Origin: Mya arenaria
Lineage: Eukaryota; Mollusca; Bivalvia; Myida; Myidae
NCBI RefSeq assembly: GCF_026914265.1
Contig: NC_069124.1
Span: 90,424,628-90,488,627 of the forward strand
Reading direction: 5' to 3'
DNA: 64,000 bases
Shown here: positions 47,501 to 55,099 of the stretch, piece after piece
Position numbering within the stretch: position 1 is the first letter of the stretch
How the letters are laid out: every line of letters begins with the position of its first letter
Program-made: the position numbers and the translations under genes
The notes under the pieces: model-generated
Database searches by the model: none
What the model was told of the DNA's origin: nothing
What the model saw: only the letters and a program-made list of their open reading frames with translations

Positions 47501-50500
47501 TTTATTCTTCTATCTTATTGACAAAGCAGATATTTCAGGAATACTATCATTTTTAAATTAAATACATATTTGTGGAGGCACTTTAGTTGCATAACAAATA
47601 GTTTTGCCCGTAGGTATCAGACGACTCAGTGATACATGTGTGGAAAAGTGGCTATGAAATGGAAGTATTTACTGTTACTCTCCTTGGCTACCAAGTGGTG
47701 CTATCTGCTCCTTGGTACCTAAGCGATATATCATATGGACAAGACTGGATTCACTATTATCAAATTGAACCAGTTAATTTTAATGGTAAGGCATTTATAA
47801 GAGCAAACCACCTTTAGATTTGAACTTTTGGCACTTCTGTGAATGTTCTAAAAGCTTGGTTTGCTAGATATTGTATTGGCTTGTGAAGCATTACTTTGAG
47901 TTATGATTTAAACATGCCTTTACCTTAAACAAGAACAAAGAAGGACGTCTGGTTCAACAAGTGTTACATCCATTTATAGTTGACTTAGAAATGGCTAGAA
48001 CTTAGTATTGGGTGAGAAAAGTTTTATATTAGTATTACTGTGAAATCATTAAAGTTCGTGGGGCATTTAATGGTTTTCGTGGGTTGGGTGATCCACAAAT
48101 TCAAGATCCCACGAAATATTGATCCTTTTTTCCCTTTTTCATTGCCATGTTATGTACATACTCTAGTTTATTCATTACAGAGGCCGCAGTATAGATCGTA
48201 AATATCTGTCTAACTGTATATCTTACTATCATTGTTTTGTTAATATGTTATATCAGCCTTTAACAAATAATAAACCAAATCATACCATGTTCTGTTCATG
48301 AAAATCTCCAGGTTTACAAGATGTGAGTGATGAGTGTCGGTTTTCGATTTTATTTCTTTAATTAAATAATTAATTGATTACATTAGAGGTTTCTGAGCAC
48401 CCAATGTGACAATGTACAAAACAAAGCGTTTAATATACTTATTAAACAAAAACGTGTGAATAAATATTGAAATGAGATGATATTCAAAAGTAATTGAATT
48501 TTAAACATCAGCTATCTTTAGGGATTGTTAACTCAAATAAACGGACCTTCTCGGTGTTTTCACAGTTTGCAAAATTCTTAATTGGCATTCAATGGCTTCG
48601 TCTATTTGTATTAAGGATCAAGGTACATGTACATCTTCTTTACTGACCTTAATTTCCAATTAAATCGATAATTGACACGGATATATGCACTAATTGGCAT
48701 GTTGTACCACTTAAGCGATTGTCATAAACAGAGTGATGTAGACAACGGAAATCAAGGGCCAGCGCATGGAATGCAGACGATCTAGGTTGATAGCAATTTC
48801 GATTATTTTTTTTTTCACAAATGAAAAACCACGAATTCAAGTACCCACGAAATTGTAATTTTTCGGCAAACCACGAAATTTCATGCCAACGAATATAAAT
48901 GATTTCACAGTATACCTCCAGGTTAACAAAAATACATGTGATAGTAAATGTGAACAATGTTCAATCTTGAAGTTCTGTCTAGGTTGCTGCAGACACTGTT
49001 GTTCATGTATGGAAGCCAGGCTATTGGTCAGAGCTTGCAAGGGCTACTGCCCTTGGTTTCAAGATTGTATTATCTGCCCCTTGGTACCTTGACTATATCT
49101 CATATGGCCATGATTGGATGGGCTATTACAAAATTGAGCCTTTTGAATTCAATGGTAAGATAATATTAAAAAGTGTCAGCTTGATTAAAATGCATGGTCT
49201 TTGCAGTGTCATCAATTCTTCAAATAGCGTTTAAAAACCTTTGTCCTGTACGTTAATTGTAACAACATAAAGTGTCCATAATTTGCAATGATTAAAGAGT
49301 GAAACACCTATTTAGGTTATACAATATTACATGGAATAATAATAATAATGTTGATCAGCATTTCAATTGTTCAGAAAAATAATATGCATAATTAATAGTC
49401 TGATCACACAGCAAAAACCATGCACTTACAAGCTAAGTTCCATTCACTCCCTAATCTTACTTGTAGTCGCTTGCATGTTGTAGGTGGCAGATGATTCTGT
49501 TGTTCATATTTGGAAAAGAGGCCTCTTTGAGGCTGAGCTTGCTAAGGTCACTGGTCTTGGGTACAAAGCTATTTTGTCCGCTCCTTGGTATGTGAACATT
49601 ATCTCATATGGAGATGACTGGAAGAAATACTACAAAATTGAACCACTGTCATTCAATGGTGAGAACTGCACATGCAAAGGCCACATGTTAGCGATTAACC
49701 AATACTGAATTAATACTGAGTCTTTGACTTTGCTATTTTGGCTTGGCTGAGTTGTATTAGCTTGATTAACCAATACTGAATAAATATTGAGTCTTTGACT
49801 TTGCTATTTTGGCTTGGCTGAGTTGTATTAGCTTGATTAACCAATACTGAATTAATATTGAGTCTTTGACTTTGCTATTTTGGCTTGGCTGAGTTGTATT
49901 AGCTTGATTAACCAATACTGAATTAATATTGAGTCTTTGGCTTTGCTATTTTGGCTTGCTGAGTTTTATTAGCCTGTCTGGTATTAATGTATTATGCATC
50001 ATATGCCATACATCTTGGCTAAAACTAAAAAAAACACTCAAGATATTCAAATGAATCTTAGTACACATTTGGCCAGATTCTATACACACGTGAAACAATG
50101 ACCATAATAATAATTATTAAGTGTTGCCCTTGTTCCATTGAAAACAAAACTAGGGTATAAGTATTGGCAGGCACTTGGTGGGGCTCTTGCTTTTATTATA
50201 AAAATGAAGCAGCCAAATTTATGTAATGAATTCTGCTTGTGTATAAGAAACAGGATGGCCTTTGAGGTCATGTGGCAATTTTCAGCTTTTGATACTTAGC
50301 CTGGCATGTAGAATGATTTCAATGTTTTAGGTGGCTAGTGACACTGTGATAGGGGTATGGAAGGGAGGTTATCAGGAAGAACTTACCAAAGTTACTGCCC
50401 TTGGATATAAAACACTTCTTCTTTCACCCTGGTATGTGAATTACATATCATATGGTCAAGACTGGACAAAGTACTACCAAATTGAGCCTCTCAATTTCAA

Positions 50501-53500
50501 TGGTGAGAAGTTAATTATCACCCATATATTATGAAATCATTGTCACTGGACACTGTAAAACCTGTATTTAAAACCCACTCTGCTTGTGCCACATTTTTTA
50601 TATGAAGAGCTTTTTCACAGATTAAATACTTGTATGTTCATTGTAATCACATAGAATGTTCTGTGCTATGCTTCATAAAGGTCGCACTATACTTTTCAGT
50701 TATGACCTTACCCTACTAACACATTCTGCACCTAGAAATGTTTTACCCAACTAAATAGGGGTGGAAAATTGGGGGGGGGGGGTCTTTAGACTGCAGGTGA
50801 TTTCTGACAGGTTGGATTTTGACAAGCCCATGTATATTGCCACCCAGGAAATACTTAAATTAAAAACTTCTTTTTATGAACAGACTTAGATGCATTTTTT
50901 ATATGATTATATACACATGGAACACCCCTGATCCCAGGGATTTTGACAAATTTCTTCAACAAGGGTTGGATACCATATTTAAAGAATGTCTCAATCACCT
51001 CAGTGTAATCCCCCCCCTCCAGATGAGGGGGAAAACATTGATAGGTACATTAGATGGTCTGGTAATACTGTGCATGGAAATCCTCACTATGAACAAAACT
51101 ATGTTTGATTAATCCCTTTGAATTTTACAAGTATGGTAATTAAGTTTTACTAAATGAGCTGACAGGATTTTATTGGCACGCCTATTCGAAAAATAAGGTT
51201 GACAAAACTACTTGCTCCAGTGTCTGGGTCAGCTTCTGCATCCGGTCCAGTTGTTGAGGACCATCACACAATGAGATTACATAACTCCATATTGCCCTTA
51301 ATACAAATTATGGCCCCTGATTGACTAAGGAACTTAGGTTAAAGTTTTAGGGCACATTGTGTCCAGTTTAAGTTTTAGGGCAAGTTAGGATTTTTACTAA
51401 TACATTATATACCCGTCATTCAATTTACTTTATACTTCACACATTTGTTTACGGTTATCTCACAATTAGGTTTCATTACTCCATATTATCCTAAATAGAA
51501 ATTATGGCGCCTGATCAACTTAAATAGCACATTTTTATTTTTTTAACCAAGTTTTTACAAAGTAAAACCTGGTAATTAGAATGATGTACATCGTTGTTTG
51601 GGGAGCCGGCAGGAATGCGGCGTCAAACTCACCTATGATATTGAATAATTTTATTTTGGTTCGTCATATAGCAACCAGGCTTAGTATATAGGAAGTGTTT
51701 ATGGAGACCTTTCATAGGACTGTGTTTGGGGCCTCAAGGTTGAAGGTCAAGGTTACTGTAGCTAAAAAAAGAACAAGTTGCCAGAAATATTTGGACAATT
51801 GAATGAAATATGCATGGACTGAAATGACAGCTGATTTGTCATTGGATGCATATGAGGCAGGTCATCTACTGGTCATACCTAATCTTCATGTCAAGTTTGA
51901 TGACCATAGGTCCGGGAATTGTTGAGTTATCACTCGGACAAGCTTTGGTCTTCCAACAGACCGACCGACATGTGCAAAGCAATTATATAACCCCTCTGCT
52001 TCGAAGGGGGGCATAATTAAACTAGATGTTCACTGAAAACTGATACTTCAACTCATGCATTTAGTGACATATAAATTTCTACTGTCTACTATATAAGAAA
52101 ATAAAATATGGACAATCAGAAAACCTTTTTTCAGCTTACAGTCACACTGACCTTGACCTTTGACCCACTGACCTCAAAATCAATAGGGTTCATCTGCTGG
52201 TCATGACCAATAAGCCTACCTAGTATGAGGTCCCTGGGTCAAAGCGTTCTCAAGTTATTGATCGGAAACCGTTTTTCATGTTAAGGTCACACTGACCTTG
52301 ACCTTTGACCCACTGACCTCAAAATCAATAGGGTTCATCTGCTGGTCATGACCAATACACCTACCAAGTATGAGGTTCCTGGGTCAAAGCGTTCTCAAGT
52401 TATTGATCGGAAACCGTTTTTCATGTAAAGGTCACACTGACCTTGACCTTTGACCCACTGACCTCAAAATCAATAGGGTTCATCTGCTGGTGATGACCAA
52501 TACACATACCAAGTATGAGGTTCCTGGGTCAAAGCGTTCTCAAGTTATTGATCGGAAACCGTTTTTCATGTAAAGGTCACACTGACCTTGACCTTTGACC
52601 CACTGACCTCAAAATCAATAGGGTTCATCTGCTGGTGATGACCAATACACATACCAAGTATGAGGTCCCTCGGTCAAAGCGTTCTCAAGTTATTGATCGG
52701 AAACCATTTGGTATTCCTACCGACCGACCGACAGACCGACCGACCGACCGACCGACCGACATGTGCAAAACAATATACCCCACTTTTTTCAAAAGGGGGC
52801 ATAAAAATTATTGATACTGCATAACTTTAGTTGGGTTGACATATTGCAACCAAACTTGGTTTACAGTATAGGAAGAAATTATAGAGACTTCTTGGGATCT
52901 TGTTTGGGACCCCAAGAGTCATAGTCAAGAAAACTGTAACTAAAAATAGAAAAATGGTTAGTACTGAACAACATTAGTTAGGGTTGATATATTGTAACCA
53001 AACTTGGTATATAGGAAGAGTTTATAGAGAACTTGAATGGGATTGCATTTGTGTCCCATAGGATCCAGGTCACTGTTATTAAAAACAAAAATAGTTGGTA
53101 CTGAATAACTTCAGTTAGGGTAGACCAAACTTGGTATATAGAAAGAGTTTATTGAGACCTTTCATGGGATTGTGTTTGGGGCCCCTAGGCGAATGTCACT
53201 GTTACAAAAAATTGATATCCATTTGATATTGAATAACTTTATTTAGGGTTGACATATTGTGACCAATCTTGGTATGTATGAAGAGTTTACCGTATGTGTT
53301 TGCATTTGTGGCTCTTTAGAGTCAAGGTCAAGTACACCGTGACAAAATAATAGAAAAAAGGATGAAACTGAATCTCACAATGAAGGCTACAGTTATTCTC
53401 TCAATAATTAAAAACATGGTTTTGTTGCATTGCTGCATTTCTTGTTTACTTTTCAAATATCTTTTTATTGCTTTTGACAGGCATATATTATATCATCGTA

Positions 53501-54766
53501 TTCATTTCTAAGACAAAGGAGTGTATATTTGAGCATGCTGTCTTATGACAGCTCTTGTAATTTTCATGTTTCCATTTACCTAACGAAAACTATATAATTC
53601 ATAGGTCATCAGTAACTTCAGTCTATATTCAAAATATAATTTTAAAAAGCTTTAAAATTTGCTACATGTGTATTTATTGAAAACTAGTTTATGAATGAAC
53701 CTCAAGGAGTTCTATGTATGTATTAACCAGGTACCGCTAGTCAGAAGGCACTGATCATGGGTGGGGAAACTTGTATCTGGGGAGAGTTTGTGGACGACAC
53801 CAACCTTACACCCAGGCTCTGGTGAGTACTCATATCACATGACTCGGCAATTCTCTTTCATTGGTTGATTTATTTTCAGAAAAACAAGTTCTTCGTTTAA
53901 CAACAACAAACTTAACCGTAGACTTAAACCTTTTAAATTGATACTACACAAAGATAGGTATTTATTTATCCCTTTATAGTCATATACTAATCTATGAATA
54001 AGTTGCCCATAAAGCATGAGTGTGTGTATATTTCAGGCCGCGTGCATCTGCTATAGCTGAGCGGCTGTGGAGCCCTGCCAACGTGAATGACTCTGGGAAG
54101 GCAATGGGAAGGCTGGAGGAACACAGGTGTAGGCTTATCAGGTACACTTCTTTACTTCGAAAACTAACTGACTTTAACATTCATTATATCTACCAAGGAA
54201 TATTTAACATTTACATGCTATTCTGTTGTATACTAATTCAGCAGAATTTGACAATCATTAGAAAGCTGCTTAAAGATAATGAATACAACTCTTAATTGAC
54301 TACCGGTATATTCATCCTCTTCATGAATATAGTCATGTCAGACAAAATATTTTTATGTCATAAAATCATGTTGTTGTTTTTTTAACTTAAAAAGCAAAGA
54401 AAAATTGCTTACAAATCACCGATTTGGTCTTGCTGCTAAATAAAAATAAGGTTTATGAAAGATGTTCTTATGAAGTTTAAGGCTATTCATTTTAATCTTG
54501 TCTGTCTTCTGAAGAAAAGAAAGGGTATATATTTAACTGAAACTTGGTACACATGTTGCCAGAGAATGTACACACATAAAGAGTTATGCCCCTTTTCAAA
54601 TGATAAAAAAATAAATAATTCTTGGAATTCTCACTGCGGTGCCCTTGTGATGAAACACATTTATCAATTATCCTGTCAGTACCCATTGAAGTATTTTTAT
54701 TTTTCCAGGCGAGGATTCCCTGCAGAGCCAGTGAATGGACCTGGGTTTTGTGACTATGAATATTAA
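38129..54766 (+). CDS. HEXA/HEXB: Beta-hexosaminidase (GH20) with four alternative exons 9
   Basis: Lysosomal glycosidase that removes terminal beta-GlcNAc/GalNAc from glycoproteins, glycosaminoglycans and gangliosides. Exons: 38129-38549, 41005-41123, 41453-41563, 41869-41970, 43180-43285, 43516-43720, 44039-44125, 45706-45778, one of four exons 9, 53731-53821, 54037-54141, 54709-54766. With exon 9a, 9b or 9d the product is 549 residues (human HEXA 529, HEXB 556). Seen in order: a hydrophobic signal peptide (about 7-20), the N-terminal GH20b domain ([42 protein letters not shown]), then the TIM barrel with Arg205 (LLDTSRH), [15 protein letters not shown], the His of DTPGHTQSW, catalytic Asp348-Glu349 ([12 protein letters not shown]), WQEV, exon 9 Trp and Tyr, and W-GE of CIWGEFVD. 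N-glycosylation sequons include NAT (184) and NST (321). No break is seen. Introns contain many repeats. Confidence 0.96.
38915..39227. mobile_element. PIF/Harbinger-type MITE, copy 2 (HEX intron 1)
   Basis: 313 bp between TAA duplications (38912-38914, 39228-39230). The ends are TGCACCAGTCATTTGTA and, inverted, TGCACCAGTCAATTGTAACC. It is homologous along its length to 27045-27374. It is nested inside the pearl-like copy 2, so it is younger than that element. Confidence 0.85.
39735..39840. repeat. ~106-bp foldback (HEX intron 1)
   Basis: GTAAGATAGGTTCATCCCGA and GGGTGTTTTGC pair with GCAAAACACCC and GGTGAACCTATCTTAC around GAGGTTTACCGAG. Confidence 0.8.
41005..41123 (+). CDS. HEXA/HEXB: Hexosaminidase exon 2
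   Basis: Acceptor TTGTTTCAG, donor GGCACT|GTAATA; 119 bp. It encodes [20 protein letters not shown] and [21 protein letters not shown], strongly HEXA/HEXB-like. Confidence 0.95.
41453..41563 (+). CDS. HEXA/HEXB: Hexosaminidase exon 3
   Basis: Acceptor ATTTTCAG, donor AACTTG|GTTTGT; 111 bp, phase 0 to 0. It holds [13 protein letters not shown], whose Arg (205) binds the sugar in the family (HEXA Arg178). Confidence 0.94.
41869..41970 (+). CDS. HEXA/HEXB: Hexosaminidase exon 4
   Basis: Acceptor TTATGCAG, donor GTGAAG|GTAAAG; 102 bp, phase 0 to 0. It holds [19 protein letters not shown], a barrel strand lining the active site. Confidence 0.95.
42473..42950. mobile_element. Possible MITE with imperfect ~20-bp TIRs (HEX intron 4)
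   Basis: TAAGGTTACACACCACCATTG on the left resembles the complement of CAATGGTGATGCCATACCTT on the right. No target duplication was confirmed. Confidence 0.35.
43180..43285 (+). CDS. HEXA/HEXB: Hexosaminidase exon 5
   Basis: Acceptor GTTTTTTAG, donor CACCAG|GTAAGA; 106 bp, ending in phase 1. It encodes [20 protein letters not shown] and [16 protein letters not shown]. Confidence 0.95.
43516..43720 (+). CDS. HEXA/HEXB: Hexosaminidase exon 6 (catalytic Asp-Glu)
   Basis: The acceptor GGTTTAAAG is weak but the frame is continuous (DTPG-HTQSWG); donor TGCTG|GTAAGC. 205 bp encode the catalytic pair in [13 protein letters not shown] (Asp348/Glu349; HEXA Asp322/Glu323) and the typical [14 protein letters not shown]. 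Confidence 0.95.
44039..44125 (+). CDS. HEXA/HEXB: Hexosaminidase exon 7
   Basis: Acceptor TTTTTACAG, donor CAGAG|GTAACA; 87 bp. It encodes [20 protein letters not shown] then [10 protein letters not shown]. Confidence 0.94.
44380..44880 (+). repeat. Dispersed repeat, two to three ~230-bp units (HEX intron 7)
   Basis: Units share CCTCAACAATTAGT-like, AATAACTTGGCAAATG, CTATGACAAAATGGTGTGTT and CATGTCTGTAGGTCAAAGTT segments. Confidence 0.65.
44990..45107. repeat. 118-bp foldback with 43-bp arms (HEX intron 7)
   Basis: TACTCAGCGGCGGGCTTTTT and GCCAACATAGACCA pair almost perfectly with their complement across a 31-bp loop. Confidence 0.85.
45706..45778 (+). CDS. HEXA/HEXB: Hexosaminidase exon 8
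   Basis: Acceptor TGTATTTCAG, donor GCTAAG|GTAGGA; 73 bp, ending in phase 0. It encodes [20 protein letters not shown] then NGAK; the Trp of WQEV is HEXA Trp373. It is the common upstream partner of all four exons 9. Confidence 0.94.
45958..46842. mobile_element. Pogo-like TIR element, ~885 bp (HEX intron 8)
   Basis: The ends CAGTAAAACTGCGATCGCTC and, inverted, CAGTGAAACTGCGTTCCCTC are flanked by TA on both sides (45956-45957, 46843-46844). A CAGT-R-AAAC end with TA duplication is typical of pogo/Tigger-type Tc1/mariner elements. No transposase is recognised inside, so it is probably a deletion derivative. Confidence 0.75.
47614..47785 (+). CDS. HEXA/HEXB: Hexosaminidase alternative exon 9a
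   Basis: Acceptor TTTTGCCCGTAG, donor AATG|GTAAGG; 172 bp, phase 0 to 1. It reads [20 protein letters not shown]... to [15 protein letters not shown] and [10 protein letters not shown]. Trp418 and Tyr443 (HEXA Trp392 and Tyr421) are kept. The substrate-specificity pair is Ser445-Asp446. Confidence 0.92.
48038..48910. mobile_element. TIR element, ~873 bp, between exons 9a and 9b
   Basis: The ends CTGTGAAATCATTAAAGTTC and, inverted, CTGTGAAATCATTTATATTC are flanked by TA (48036-48037, 48911-48912). Subterminal repeats of CCCACGAAAT/TTCGTGGG type lie inside both ends. It is Tc1/mariner-like, nonautonomous. Confidence 0.75.
48983..49154 (+). CDS. HEXA/HEXB: Hexosaminidase alternative exon 9b
   Basis: Acceptor TTCTGTCTAG, donor AATG|GTAAGA; 172 bp, phase 0 to 1. 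It reads [20 protein letters not shown]... to [15 protein letters not shown] and [10 protein letters not shown]. The specificity pair is Asp-Tyr, so the first position is as in HEXB. A second AG ten bases inside would shift the frame. Confidence 0.92.
49484..49658 (+). CDS. HEXA/HEXB: Hexosaminidase alternative exon 9c
   Basis: Acceptor CATGTTGTAG, donor AATG|GTGAGA; 175 bp, one codon longer, phase 0 to 1. It reads [20 protein letters not shown]... to [15 protein letters not shown] and [10 protein letters not shown]. The specificity pair is Asn-Ile; the Asn is as in HEXA. Confidence 0.92.
49693..49980 (+). repeat. 71-bp tandem repeat, four copies, between exons 9c and 9d
   Basis: Copies start at 49693, 49764, 49835 and 49906 with GATTAACCAATACTGAA and contain TTTGCTATTTTGGCTTGG. 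They differ at a few bases only, so the array is young. Confidence 0.9.
50331..50502 (+). CDS. HEXA/HEXB: Hexosaminidase alternative exon 9d
   Basis: Acceptor AATGTTTTAG, donor AATG|GTGAGA; 172 bp, phase 0 to 1. It reads [20 protein letters not shown]... to [15 protein letters not shown] and [10 protein letters not shown]. The specificity pair is Asn-Tyr. Confidence 0.92.
51176..53558 (+). repeat. Pearl-like repeat element, copy 3, with nested arrays (HEX intron before exon 10)
   Basis: It starts GCCTATTCGAAAAATAAG with CTTGCTCCAGTGTCTGGGTC and ends GAGCATGCTGTCTTATGACA then GCTCTTGT, the same termini as 29604-30982. Inside are TTTTAGGGCAAGTT units and TTGGTATATAGGAAGAGTTT units. Two nested pieces each end in GACCGACCGACATGTGCAAA and a GGGGGCATAA tail (near 51954-52016 and 52718-52803). 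Confidence 0.65.
52138..52715 (+). repeat. Four 145-bp tandem units rich in nuclear-receptor half sites
   Basis: Units start at 52141, 52286, 52431 and 52576 with GTCACACTGACC and are nearly identical. Each holds TGACCTTGACCTTTGACCC, which on the other strand is a DR1 arrangement (GGGTCAAAGGTCA) plus a further AGGTCA. A GACC microsatellite follows (52718-52760). Confidence 0.9.
53731..53821 (+). CDS. HEXA/HEXB: Hexosaminidase exon 10
   Basis: Acceptor TATTAACCAG, donor CTCTG|GTGAGT; 91 bp, phase 1 to 2. It encodes [20 protein letters not shown] then [11 protein letters not shown]. The Trp and Glu of WGE are HEXA Trp460/Glu462. Confidence 0.95.
54037..54141 (+). CDS. HEXA/HEXB: Hexosaminidase exon 11
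   Basis: Acceptor TATATTTCAG, donor ATCAG|GTACAC; 105 bp. It encodes [20 protein letters not shown] then [15 protein letters not shown]. Confidence 0.95.
54709..54766 (+). CDS. HEXA/HEXB: Hexosaminidase exon 12 (stop)
   Basis: Acceptor ATTTTTCCAG. It encodes [18 protein letters not shown] then TAA; the Cys near the end is conserved in the family. Confidence 0.95.
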
Positions 54767-54954
54767 TTTTTCATAAAGGATGGAGTTAATATCAAAATAT
54801 ATTTTGTGATGTGCTATGATCAATCTATTATGATCAATCTATTACTTAATTAGCATCAAATGCTGTTTTGTGTTCTGTGACAGTTGACTACGGTACTTTA
54901 TGATATAATATACATTATAATGTCATTCCAGTTTTTTTGTGTTAAAACTTGGGA

Positions 54955-54960
54955 AATAAA
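54955..54960 (+). terminator. HEXA/HEXB: Hexosaminidase polyadenylation signal
   Basis: AATAAA about 190 bp after the stop codon. Confidence 0.65.
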
Positions 54961-55099
54961 ATATACTTACATTCATTGTGTGTTATGAGACCCTAATTAC
55001 CTACCTGCTTTATTGTGTTGACAGAACAGGCAATCTAGGCATTACTTCTGGTGGCATAGGTGTTAGCTATATCTAACTACTGATAATGATGACTTTATG

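Noticed and set aside
47629-50534. Separate small genes reading ...[10 protein letters not shown] or ...[11 protein letters not shown]
   Set aside because: They are the open interiors of hexosaminidase exons 9a-9d running on into introns.
49659-53730. Exons 9a-9d as a decayed gene-duplication debris field
   Set aside because: All four are free of stops, share phase, retain the catalytic Trp and Tyr and have splice consensus. Debris would not keep all of these.
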